Source of the DNA: an uncultured Pseudomonas sp. | GTDB taxonomy: Bacteria > Pseudomonadota > Gammaproteobacteria > Pseudomonadales > Pseudomonadaceae | Reading direction: 5' to 3' | DNA length: 11,151 nucleotides | Assembly: GCA_937863915.1 (NCBI GenBank) | Contig: CALMID010000447.1 | Location: 1 to 11,151 of the forward strand | Shown here: piece after piece, positions 1-6,519 of the stretch | How the letters are laid out: each line of letters starts with the position of its first letter | How positions within the stretch are numbered: position 1 is the stretch's first letter | Notes under the pieces: model-generated | Databases searched by the model: none | What the model was told of the DNA's origin: nothing | What the model saw: the letters and a program-made list of their open reading frames with translations, nothing else | Made by a program: the position numbers and the translations under genes

Positions 1-261
1 CATGGCCAGGGCGTTCCAGCGCACCAAAGACCTGATCCTTCTCTCCATAAACAGGTCGCCGGGCATGCGTGCCTCATGGCTGACCGGGATGGTGTTGCGG
101 TAGGGCGTGGTGATCGCATAGGGCAGCTGGGTGCCGCTGCGCGTGGCCAGTTCGCCCATGCGGGTCAGCAGGTAATGGGCGCGGTCTTCGCCCTCTTGAT
201 CGAGGACGGACTCGAGGGCGTCCAGCCATTCCTGGGTTTCGACGGGATCGAGGTCTTGCAT
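1..261 (-). CDS. aceE: Pyruvate dehydrogenase E1 component, N-terminal part (cut by window edge)
   Basis: This is the thiamine-diphosphate-dependent E1 subunit of the cytosolic pyruvate dehydrogenase complex, which decarboxylates pyruvate and passes the acetyl group to the AceF lipoyl domains. Reading the minus strand from the ATG at 261 gives 87 codons beginning MQDLDPVETQEWLDALE and continuing through YAITTPYRNTIPVSHEARMP to NALAM, which is the characteristic start of homodimeric bacterial AceE (about 880 residues in full). The catalytic ThDP-binding region lies outside the window. A TGGAG ribosome binding site (complement of 268-272) sits 6 bases before the start. The gene is divergent from glnE, with 219 bp of shared upstream DNA. 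The identification rests on recognised sequence; the truncation is only the window boundary. Confidence 0.95.
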   Translation of the reverse strand, partial: MQDLDPVETQEWLDALESVLDQEGEDRAHYLLTRMGELATRSGTQLPYAITTPYRNTIPVSHEARMPGDLFMERRIRSLVRWNALAM

Positions 262-369
262 GGCTTGCTCCAGGCCGGAAAGGCTTCCAGAATCGGTTGC
301 CAGGGGTCGCCCGCGCCTTGTGGGCAGGGCGGCATGAAAAGAGTGCTTGCCGGGGTGGGTCGGCAGCTC

Positions 370-384
370 TGTAGTTTTACTACA
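370..384. promoter_or_regulatory. Candidate operator 1 (15-bp palindrome) upstream of aceE
   Basis: TGTAGTTTTACTACA is a perfect inverted repeat of TGTAGT/ACTACA around three T residues. Its size and symmetry suit a dimeric repressor of the GntR/FadR kind, but no regulator is visible here and that family is only a guess. It lies directly downstream of the best aceE -10 candidate, so binding would block aceE initiation. A similar site is centred 52 bp away. Confidence 0.5.
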
Positions 385-414
385 TTTAGAGCGTTGAAAC
401 AGCCCTTCGGTCAC
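385..414 (-). promoter_or_regulatory. Candidate sigma-70 promoter for aceE
   Basis: On the minus strand GTGACC (409-414) matches TTGACA at 4 of 6 positions. After an 18-base spacer, TCTAAA (385-390) matches TATAAT at 4 of 6. Initiation would fall near 378, inside operator 1. The match is modest and rests on eye inspection only. Confidence 0.3.
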
Positions 415-424
415 AGTCTTTAGT
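394..424 (+). promoter_or_regulatory. Candidate sigma-70 promoter for glnE
   Basis: TTGAAA (394-399) is a good -35 element. After a 19-base spacer, which is long, TTTAGT (419-424) matches the -10 consensus at 4 of 6 positions. Initiation would fall near 431, inside operator 2. The element overlaps the aceE promoter candidate back to back, so RNA polymerase could probably not occupy both at once. Confidence 0.3.
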
Positions 425-436
425 AGAAAAACTACA
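422..436. promoter_or_regulatory. Candidate operator 2 (related palindrome) upstream of glnE
   Basis: AGTAGAAAAACTACA contains the inverted repeat GTAG-N5-CTAC and matches the reverse complement of operator 1 (TGTAGTAAAACTACA) at 13 of 15 positions. Its centre (429) is 52 bp from that of operator 1 (377), close to five helical turns, so both would face the same side of the DNA. It overlaps the predicted glnE transcription start. Its role is inferred. Confidence 0.4.
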
Positions 437-461
437 AAAAGGGCGGTCTTGCGACGGCCCT
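436..461 (-). terminator. Candidate intrinsic terminator facing aceE (or glnE leader hairpin)
   Basis: Positions 440-461 form a stem of AGGGC and GTC pairing with GAC and GCCCT, interrupted by one G/G mismatch (445/456), with a TTGC tetraloop at 449-452. On the minus strand the stem is followed by a short T-run (complement of 436-440). It could therefore stop antisense transcripts leaving glnE before they reach the aceE promoter. On the plus strand it would instead be a leader hairpin 19 bases ahead of the glnE start. The T-run is short, so termination strength is uncertain. Confidence 0.35.
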
Positions 462-480
462 ATCGCCATCAGGATAGACC

Positions 481-3411
481 ATGAGCCTGCCTTCCCTGGC
501 CACACTGCCAGCTGCGCTGAACCCCCTGGCCGAACGGGCCCTGAACGATGTCGAGAGCGCCCTGGGTGAGCTGGGCGAGACGCTGGCCGGCTGGCCCGAG
601 TGGCGACGTGATCAACTGACGCGGGTGCTGGCGCAGAGTGATTTCGCGGTCGAGCAGATCAAGCGCGATCCGGCCATGTTTGCCGCGTTGCTCGCCAGTG
701 GCGAGCTGGAGCGCGCGCTGGTGCCGGGTGAGTTGCGCACTCAACTGGCCGCTCTGGTCGCCGAGTGCGCGGATGAGGAGGCGCTGAGCAAGTGCCTGCG
801 GCGTTACCGCAACCGCCAGCAGCTGCGCATCATCTGGCGCGACTTCACCCGCCAGACCGATCTGTGGGGCACCTGTCGTGACCTTTCCGATCTGGCCGAC
901 GCCAGTATCGATCTGGCGCTGGGCTGGCTGCACCCGCGGCTGTGCGAGCAGTTCGGTACGCCGACCGGGCGCCGCAGCGGCCTGCCACAACAGCTGGTGG
1001 TGCTGGGCATGGGCAAGCTGGGCGCCTTCGAGCTGAATCTGTCCTCGGATATCGACCTGATCTTCGCCTACCCCGAAGGCGGCGAAACCGAGGGGGTCAA
1101 ACGCTCGCTGGATAACCAGGAGTTCTTCACCCGTCTGGGGCAGAAGCTGATCAAGGCGCTGGATGCGATTACCGTCGACGGCTTTGTGTTCCGCACCGAT
1201 ATGCGCCTGCGCCCCTATGGTTCAGGCGGGCCGCTTGTATACAGCTTCAATGCCATGGAGCAGTACTACCAGGATCAGGGGCGCGACTGGGAGCGCTACG
1301 CCATGATCAAGGCGCGCGTGGTCGGCGGCGACCAGGCCGCCGGCAAGCAGCTGCAGGAAATGCTGCGGCCGTTCGTCTACCGGCGCTATCTGGACTTCTC
1401 CGCCATCGAGGCGATGCGCTCAATGAAGCAGCTGATCCAGCAGGAAGTGCGCCGCAAGGGCATGAGCGAAAACATCAAGCTCGGCTCCGGCGGCATCCGC
1501 GAGGTGGAGTTCATCGCCCAGGTATTCCAGCTGATTCACGGTGGGCGTGATCTGGCGCTGCAGGAGCGCTCGCTGATGCGCGTGCTCGGCACCCTGCGCG
1601 ATCAGGGCTACATGCCGGCCAAGGCGGTCGATGAACTGGTCGAGAGCTATCACTTCCTGCGCTACACCGAGCACGCCCTGCAGGGCATCGATGACCGGCA
1701 GACCCAGATGCTGCCGGACAGCGAGCAGGACCGCCTGCGCGTGGCGGCCATCATGGGCTTTGCCGACTGGGATGCCTTCTACCATGTCCTCGGCGAGCAG
1801 CGCCGGCGGGTCGAGTACCACTTCCGTCAGGTGATCGCCGATCCGGACGAGGAGGAGGGCGCTGACGCGGTCTGTATCGGTGGTGAGTGGCTGCCGCTGT
1901 GGGAGGAGGCGCTGGAGCCGGAGGCCGCGCAGCGGCAACTGGTCGAGACCGGCTTTGCCGATGGTGAGTTGGCGCTGCGGCGCATTCTCGATCTCAAGCA
2001 CGGGCCGCAGGTGCGGGCCATGCAGCGCATGGGGCGCGAGCGTCTGGATGCCTTTATGCCGCGTTTCCTGGCTCAGGCGGTTGAACACGATGATCCGGAT
2101 CGGGTGCTGGAGCGGGTGTTGCCGCTGGTTGAAAAGGTGGTCCGTCGCTCCGCCTACCTGGTGCTGCTGACGGAGAACCCCAGCGCCCTGCAGCGCCTGC
2201 TCAAGCTGTGTGCCGCCAGCCCGTGGATTGCCGAGCAGATTGCCCGTTTCCCCTTGCTGCTCGATGAGCTGCTCAATGAGGGGCGGCTGTTCAAGCCGCC
2301 GCTGGCGCCAGAGCTGGCGGCCGAGCTGCGCGAGCGGCTGACACGTATTCCCGAGGATGATCTGGAACAGCAGATGGAGGCTCTGCGCCACTTCAAGCTG
2401 GCCCACCGTCTGCGCGTGGCCGCTTCGGAAATCGCCGGCACCCTGCCGCTGATGAAGGTATCCGACTATCTCACCTGGCTGGCCGAGGCCATTCTGGAAC
2501 AGGTGCTGGCGCTGGCCTGGCGCCAGACGGTGGCCAAGTACGGTACGCCGCGTCGCGCCGATGGCAGTCTGTGCGATCCGGATTTCGTCATCGTCGGCTA
2601 TGGCAAGGTTGGCGGGATCGAGCTGGGCCACGGTTCCGACCTCGATCTGGTGTTTATCCATGACGGCGACTCCCAGGCCGACACCGATGGCGCCAAGCCG
2701 ATCGACGGCGCGCAGTTCTTCGCCCGTCTGGGGCAGCGCATCATTCACCTGCTGACCACCCAGACCACCTCCGGCCAGCTTTACGAGGTGGATATGCGCC
2801 TGCGCCCGAGCGGTGCCTCGGGCCTGTTGGTCAGTTCGCTGGGGGCCTTCGAGCGCTACCAGCAGAACGAGGCCTGGACCTGGGAACATCAGGCGCTGGT
2901 TCGCGCCCGCGTCCTGGTCGGCTGCCCTCGGGTCGGCGCTGCCTTCGAGGCCATCCGCGCTCAGGTGCTCGGCCGTGAGCGTGATCTGCAGGCGCTGCGC
3001 CAGGAGGTCAGCGACATGCGCGCCAAGATGCGCGACAACCTCGGCAGCAAGGAAAGTGCGGCCGGCACTGCCGCCAATGCCTTCGAGGCCGAGCAGCCGT
3101 TCAACCTCAAGCAGGATGCCGGCGGTATCGTCGATATCGAATTTATGGTGCAATACGCGGCCCTGGCCTGGTCCCACCAGTACCCGGAATTGCTGCGTTA
3201 CACCGACAACATCCGCATCCTCGACGGGCTGCGCGATCACGGCCTGCTGACCGCCGCCGACGTCGGACTGTTGCAGGAGGCCTACAAGGCCTTCCGCGCC
3301 GCGGCGCACCGCCAGGCCCTGCAGAAACAGGCCGGCACGGTGCCTGGAGATCAATTGGCCGATGAACGGCGCAACGTGTTGCGCATCTGGCACGAATTGG
3401 GTTTGGCGTAG
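481..3411 (+). CDS. glnE: Bifunctional glutamine synthetase adenylyltransferase / adenylyl-removing enzyme
   Basis: GlnE attaches AMP to glutamine synthetase to lower its activity and removes it by phosphorolysis, responding to PII protein and glutamine. At 976 residues it is close to the usual 945-985. Two nucleotidyltransferase domains are visible. The N-terminal adenylyl-removing domain carries SSDIDLIFAY (S188, S189, D190, D192), with GSGGIREVEFIAQ further on. The C-terminal adenylyltransferase domain carries GSDLDLVF (G718, S719, D720, D722), followed by DAGGIVDIEFMVQY. Both Asp pairs needed for metal binding are intact, so both activities should be present. The ATG at 481 is preceded by AGGA at 471-474 and gives the expected MSLPSLA N-terminus. 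The gene is divergent from aceE and followed after 63 bp by ilvE on the same strand. A 988-codon open frame lies antisense across this gene and ilvE but is not considered real. Confidence 0.97.
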   Translation: MSLPSLATLPAALNPLAERALNDVESALGELGETLAGWPEWRRDQLTRVLAQSDFAVEQIKRDPAMFAALLASGELERALVPGELRTQLAALVAECADEEALSKCLRRYRNRQQLRIIWRDFTRQTDLWGTCRDLSDLADASIDLALGWLHPRLCEQFGTPTGRRSGLPQQLVVLGMGKLGAFELNLSSDIDLIFAYPEGGETEGVKRSLDNQEFFTRLGQKLIKALDAITVDGFVFRTDMRLRPYGSGGPLVYSFNAMEQYYQDQGRDWERYAMIKARVVGGDQAAGKQLQEMLRPFVYRRYLDFSAIEAMRSMKQLIQQEVRRKGMSENIKLGSGGIREVEFIAQVFQLIHGGRDLALQERSLMRVLGTLRDQGYMPAKAVDELVESYHFLRYTEHALQGIDDRQTQMLPDSEQDRLRVAAIMGFADWDAFYHVLGEQRRRVEYHFRQVIADPDEEEGADAVCIGGEWLPLWEEALEPEAAQRQLVETGFADGELALRRILDLKHGPQVRAMQRMGRERLDAFMPRFLAQAVEHDDPDRVLERVLPLVEKVVRRSAYLVLLTENPSALQRLLKLCAASPWIAEQIARFPLLLDELLNEGRLFKPPLAPELAAELRERLTRIPEDDLEQQMEALRHFKLAHRLRVAASEIAGTLPLMKVSDYLTWLAEAILEQVLALAWRQTVAKYGTPRRADGSLCDPDFVIVGYGKVGGIELGHGSDLDLVFIHDGDSQADTDGAKPIDGAQFFARLGQRIIHLLTTQTTSGQLYEVDMRLRPSGASGLLVSSLGAFERYQQNEAWTWEHQALVRARVLVGCPRVGAAFEAIRAQVLGRERDLQALRQEVSDMRAKMRDNLGSKESAAGTAANAFEAEQPFNLKQDAGGIVDIEFMVQYAALAWSHQYPELLRYTDNIRILDGLRDHGLLTAADVGLLQEAYKAFRAAAHRQALQKQAGTVPGDQLADERRNVLRIWHELGLA

Positions 3412-3474
3412 GTCGCCCCGAGCTGATGGGCGGCTGCAACCGTAACGAATCGAAGACTTGAGGAACTGGCAACT

Positions 3475-4413
3475 ATGTCGAAAGCAATGGCGTCGATGGC
3501 TGATCGTGATGGCGTGATCTGGTATGACGGCAAGCTGGTGCCGTGGCGCGACGCCACCACCCACGTGCTGACCCACACCCTGCACTACGGCATGGGCGTG
3601 TTCGAAGGCGTGCGTGCCTACAACACCCCGGACGGCACCGCCATCTTCCGCCTGCAGGCGCACACTGACCGCCTGTTCGACTCGGCGCACATCTTCAACA
3701 TGCAGATCCCCTTCTCCAAGGAAGAGATCAACGAGGCGCAGCGCGCCGCCGTGCGTGAAAACGGCCTGGAAAGTGCCTACCTGCGGCCGATGGTGTTCTT
3801 CGGCTCCGAGGCCATGGGCCTGCGTGCCGCCGGCCTCAAGGTGCATGTCATCGTCGCCGCCTGGCATTGGGGCGCCTACATGGGCGAAGACGCTCTGCAG
3901 AACGGTATCAAGGTGCGCACCAGCTCCTACACCCGTCATCACGTCAACATCTCGATGACCCGCGCCAAGGCCAACGGCAACTACATCAACTCCATGCTGG
4001 CCCTGCAGGAAGCCATCTCCGGCGGCGCCGACGAGGCCATGCTGCTGGACCCGGAAGGCTACGTGGCCGAGGGTTCGGGCGAGAACATCTTCCTGGTCAA
4101 GAACGGCGTGGTGTACACCCCGGAAGTGACCTCCTGCCTGAACGGCATCACCCGCAACACCATCCTGACCCTGGCCGACGAGCTGGGCATCAAGGTGGTG
4201 GAGAAGCGCATCACCCGCGACGAGGTGTACATCGCCGACGAGGCCTTCTTCACCGGCACCGCCGCCGAAGTGACGCCGATCCGCGAAGTGGATGGCCGGC
4301 AGATCGGCATCGGCCGTCGCGGCCCGGTGACCGAGAAGCTGCAGAAGGCCTACTTCGATCTGGTCACTGGCAAGACCAGCGGCCACGCCGAATGGCGCAC
4401 TCTGGTTAAATAA
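3475..4413 (+). CDS. ilvE: Branched-chain amino acid aminotransferase
   Basis: IlvE is a cytosolic PLP enzyme (fold type IV) that makes the last step of valine, leucine and isoleucine synthesis, using glutamate as amino donor. The 312 residues include the family landmarks THTLHYGMGVFEGVRAY near residues 36-52, SMTRAKANGNYIN with the PLP Schiff-base lysine K165, EGSGENIFLV, and the phosphate-binding FFTGTAAEVTPIREVDG. The start at 3475 (MSKAMASMADRDG) was chosen because GAGGA at 3460-3464 lies 10 bases before it. In-frame ATGs at 3490 and 3496 would also work; the latter would give the shorter MADRDG start, nearer the length I recall for P. aeruginosa. It lies between glnE and the LPS genes, an arrangement also known in P. 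aeruginosa, with no pathway link to either. A stem-loop follows it. Confidence 0.96.
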   Translation: MSKAMASMADRDGVIWYDGKLVPWRDATTHVLTHTLHYGMGVFEGVRAYNTPDGTAIFRLQAHTDRLFDSAHIFNMQIPFSKEEINEAQRAAVRENGLESAYLRPMVFFGSEAMGLRAAGLKVHVIVAAWHWGAYMGEDALQNGIKVRTSSYTRHHVNISMTRAKANGNYINSMLALQEAISGGADEAMLLDPEGYVAEGSGENIFLVKNGVVYTPEVTSCLNGITRNTILTLADELGIKVVEKRITRDEVYIADEAFFTGTAAEVTPIREVDGRQIGIGRRGPVTEKLQKAYFDLVTGKTSGHAEWRTLVK

Positions 4414-4431
4414 GCGGTCATTAGGTCGAGA

Positions 4432-4454
4432 CAGGGAGGCATCGCGCCTCCCTG
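4432..4454 (+). terminator. Stem-loop between ilvE and waaF, likely partial terminator or attenuator
   Basis: CAGGGAGGC (4432-4440) pairs perfectly with GCCTCCCTG (4446-4454) around the 5-base loop ATCGC. The stem is GC-rich and starts 18 bases after the ilvE stop, where a rho-independent terminator is expected. Only CGCATTTCT follows, so the T-run is poor and some readthrough into waaF is likely. The stem ends 18 bases before the waaF ATG, so it could also affect waaF translation or 5' mRNA stability. Confidence 0.6.
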
Positions 4455-4472
4455 CGCATTTCTGGAATTGGC

Positions 4473-5507
4473 ATGAATATTCTGATCATCGGCCCCAGCT
4501 GGGTAGGCGACATGGTGATGGCGCAGACGCTGTTCACCTGCCTCAAGCAGCGTCATCCCGACTGCCAGATCGACGTGCTGGCCCCCGACTGGAGCCGGCC
4601 GATTCTCGAGCGCATGCCCGAGGTACGCGCGGCCCTGAGCTTCCCGCTCGGTCACGGTGTGCTGGAGCTGGCTACCCGGCGCAAGATCGGCCAGTCACTG
4701 GCCGGTCAGTACGATCAGGCGATTCTGCTGCCCAACTCGCTCAAATCCGCGCTGGTGCCGTTCTTCGCCAAGGTGCCCAAGCGCACCGGCTGGAAGGGCG
4801 AGATGCGCTACGGCCTGCTCAACGATATCCGTACCCTGGATAAAGAGCGCCTGCCGCTGATGATCGAGCGCTTTATGGCGCTGGCCTACGAGCCCGATGC
4901 AGAGCTGCCCAAGCCCTATCCGCAGCCGCGTCTGGCCATCGACGATGCCAGTCGCGAGGCTGCCCTGGCCAAGTTTGGTCTGGGCCTGGATCGCCCGGTG
5001 CTGGCGCTATGCCCCGGCGCCGAGTTCGGCGAGGCCAAGCGCTGGCCGGCCGAGTACTACGCCAAGGTGGCCGAGCTGAAGATCCGCGCCGGCTGGCAGG
5101 TGTGGCTGTTCGGCTCGAAGAACGATCATCCCGGCTGCGAGGACATCCGCGCCCGGCTGATTCCCGGCCTGCGTGAGGAGTCGGTCAACCTGGCTGGCGA
5201 AACCTCACTGGCCGAGGCCATCGACCTGCTGTCCTGTGCCGGTGCCGTGGTATCCAACGACTCGGGCCTGATGCACGTGGCCGCCGCACTCAACCGCCCG
5301 CTGGTGGCGGTGTACGGCTCCACCTCGCCGCAGTTCACCCCGCCGCTGGCCGATCAGGTCGAGATCGTCCGCCTGGGTCTGGAGTGCAGCCCCTGCTTCG
5401 AGCGCACCTGCCGCTTCGGCCACTACAACTGCCTGCGCGAGCTCAAGCCGCGTCCGGTGATCGAGGCGCTGGATCGCCTGGTTGCCGATCCGGTCGAGGT
5501 GGAATAA
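4473..5507 (+). CDS. waaF: ADP-heptose:LPS heptosyltransferase II
   Basis: WaaF (glycosyltransferase family 9, GT-B fold) transfers the second L-glycero-D-manno-heptose from ADP-heptose to heptose I of the LPS inner core on the cytosolic face of the inner membrane. At 344 residues it is of normal length. The N-terminal MNILIIGPSWVGDMVMAQ contains the conserved Asp (D13). The donor-site motifs are CPGAEFGEAKRWP (K189, W191) and SNDSGLMHVAAAL (D263, H268). The C-terminal stretch has four cysteines at C305, C308, C313 and C320, in CSPCFERTCRFGHYNC, a pattern I believe typical of WaaF. The ATG at 4473 is preceded by a weak TGGAA at 4463-4467. It is the first gene of the LPS operon here, 59 bp after ilvE and 7 bp before waaC. 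Confidence 0.96.
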   Translation: MNILIIGPSWVGDMVMAQTLFTCLKQRHPDCQIDVLAPDWSRPILERMPEVRAALSFPLGHGVLELATRRKIGQSLAGQYDQAILLPNSLKSALVPFFAKVPKRTGWKGEMRYGLLNDIRTLDKERLPLMIERFMALAYEPDAELPKPYPQPRLAIDDASREAALAKFGLGLDRPVLALCPGAEFGEAKRWPAEYYAKVAELKIRAGWQVWLFGSKNDHPGCEDIRARLIPGLREESVNLAGETSLAEAIDLLSCAGAVVSNDSGLMHVAAALNRPLVAVYGSTSPQFTPPLADQVEIVRLGLECSPCFERTCRFGHYNCLRELKPRPVIEALDRLVADPVEVE

Positions 5508-5514
5508 CCCGCCG

Positions 5515-6519
5515 ATGCGTGTGCTGCTGATCAAGACCTCGTCGCTGGGCGATGTCATTCATACCCTGCCGGCGCTCACCGATGCGGCGGCGGCCATTCC
5601 CGGCATCCAGTTCGACTGGGTGGTGGAGGAGGGCTTCGCCGAGATTCCGGCCTGGCACCCGGCAGTGGCCGAGGTGATTCCGGTGGCCATCCGCCGCTGG
5701 CGCAAGAACCTGCTCGCCACCTGGAAAAGCGGCGAGTGGGCGGGTTTCAAGCGCCGCCTGCGCGAGGGCCGCTACGATCTGGTGATCGATGCCCAGGGCC
5801 TGCTGAAAAGCGCCTGGCTGACCCGCTACTGCGCGGCTCCCGTGGCCGGCCTGGACCGCGCCTCGGCCCGCGAGCCGCTGGCCAGCCGCTTCTACGATCG
5901 CCGCTATGCCGTGGCCTGGGGCCAGCACGCCGTCGAGCGCACCCGCCAGCTGCTGGCGCAGGCGCTGGGCTACAAGGTGCCGGCGTCGGTGGGTGATTAC
6001 GGACTGGATCGCGCGGCCATGGCCGGCGCGCCGGGCGCCGAGCCCTATGTGCTGTTCCTGCATGGCACCACCTGGGCCAGCAAGCACTGGCCGGAAGCCG
6101 ACTGGCGTGCCCTGGCCGAGCATCTGGATGCCCGCGGCATGGCCGTGCGCCTGCCCTGGGGCAATGAGGCCGAGAAGGCCCGCGCCGAACGTCTGGTCGA
6201 AGGTCTTGCCCATGCGCAGGTGCTACCCAAACTGAACCTGCGCGGCGTGGCGGCGGTGATCGCCGGCGCGCGCGCCTGCGTGGCGGTGGACACCGGCCTC
6301 GGCCACCTGGCCGCCGCGCTGGATGTGCCGAGCATTTCCCTCTACGGGCCGACCCTGCCGGTCAAGGTCGGCGCCTATGGTCGCGGACAGATTCACCTGT
6401 GCGCCACGGGGCCGCTGGCCGGTGGCGGCGACCGCGACAAACCCTGTTTCGACGGACTGGATGCGGCGCGCGTGGCGCCCGAGCTGGACCGTCTGCTGGC
6501 CAGTCTGGAGACTCGCTGA
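5515..6519 (+). CDS. waaC: ADP-heptose:LPS heptosyltransferase I
   Basis: WaaC adds the first heptose to Kdo of Kdo2-lipid A, using ADP-L-glycero-D-manno-heptose, on the cytosolic side of the inner membrane. The 334-residue product has the GT9 hallmarks: MRVLLIKTSSLGDVIHTLPAL with the catalytic Asp D13, HGTTWASKHWPEADW with the donor phosphate-binding lysine K190, and VDTGLGHLAAALDVP with D259. The C-terminus carries TGPLAGGGDRDKPCFDGL as in other WaaC proteins. The frame is open upstream to 5482, but the start at 5515 gives the canonical MRVLLIK N-terminus, avoids a long overlap with waaF, and has GGTGGA about 11 bases upstream. Its stop overlaps the waaG start by one base (TGATG), indicating translational coupling. 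Confidence 0.96.
   Translation: MRVLLIKTSSLGDVIHTLPALTDAAAAIPGIQFDWVVEEGFAEIPAWHPAVAEVIPVAIRRWRKNLLATWKSGEWAGFKRRLREGRYDLVIDAQGLLKSAWLTRYCAAPVAGLDRASAREPLASRFYDRRYAVAWGQHAVERTRQLLAQALGYKVPASVGDYGLDRAAMAGAPGAEPYVLFLHGTTWASKHWPEADWRALAEHLDARGMAVRLPWGNEAEKARAERLVEGLAHAQVLPKLNLRGVAAVIAGARACVAVDTGLGHLAAALDVPSISLYGPTLPVKVGAYGRGQIHLCATGPLAGGGDRDKPCFDGLDAARVAPELDRLLASLETR

Noticed and set aside
76..423. A 115-codon plus-strand frame opposite aceE
   Set aside because: Most of it is the complement of the aceE N-terminus, which is clearly coding on the minus strand, and it runs through the palindromic control region without a ribosome binding site of note.
3414..3432. Short inverted repeat CGCCC/GGGCG after glnE
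   Set aside because: A 5-bp stem with a 9-base loop and no T-run is common by chance in GC-rich DNA and is not supportable as a terminator.
1420..4386. A 988-codon open frame on the minus strand, antisense to glnE and ilvE
   Set aside because: It crosses two well-recognised genes and the gap between them. Its composition (rich in Gly, Ala, Gln, His, Leu) is that of the complement of GC-rich Pseudomonas codons, and it shows no domain I recognise. High-GC DNA commonly gives such long shadow frames.
5482..5514. Upstream extension of waaC into waaF
   Set aside because: The start at 5515 gives the conserved MRVLLIK N-terminus with D13 in the expected place. The extension lies inside the waaF end. 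The same reasoning removes the upstream extensions of waaG (from 6399) and of the kinases at 9411 and 10142.
5443..6213. A 256-codon minus-strand frame antisense to waaC
   Set aside because: It lies wholly over waaF/waaC codons, has no recognisable motif, and matches the shadow-frame pattern seen throughout this window.
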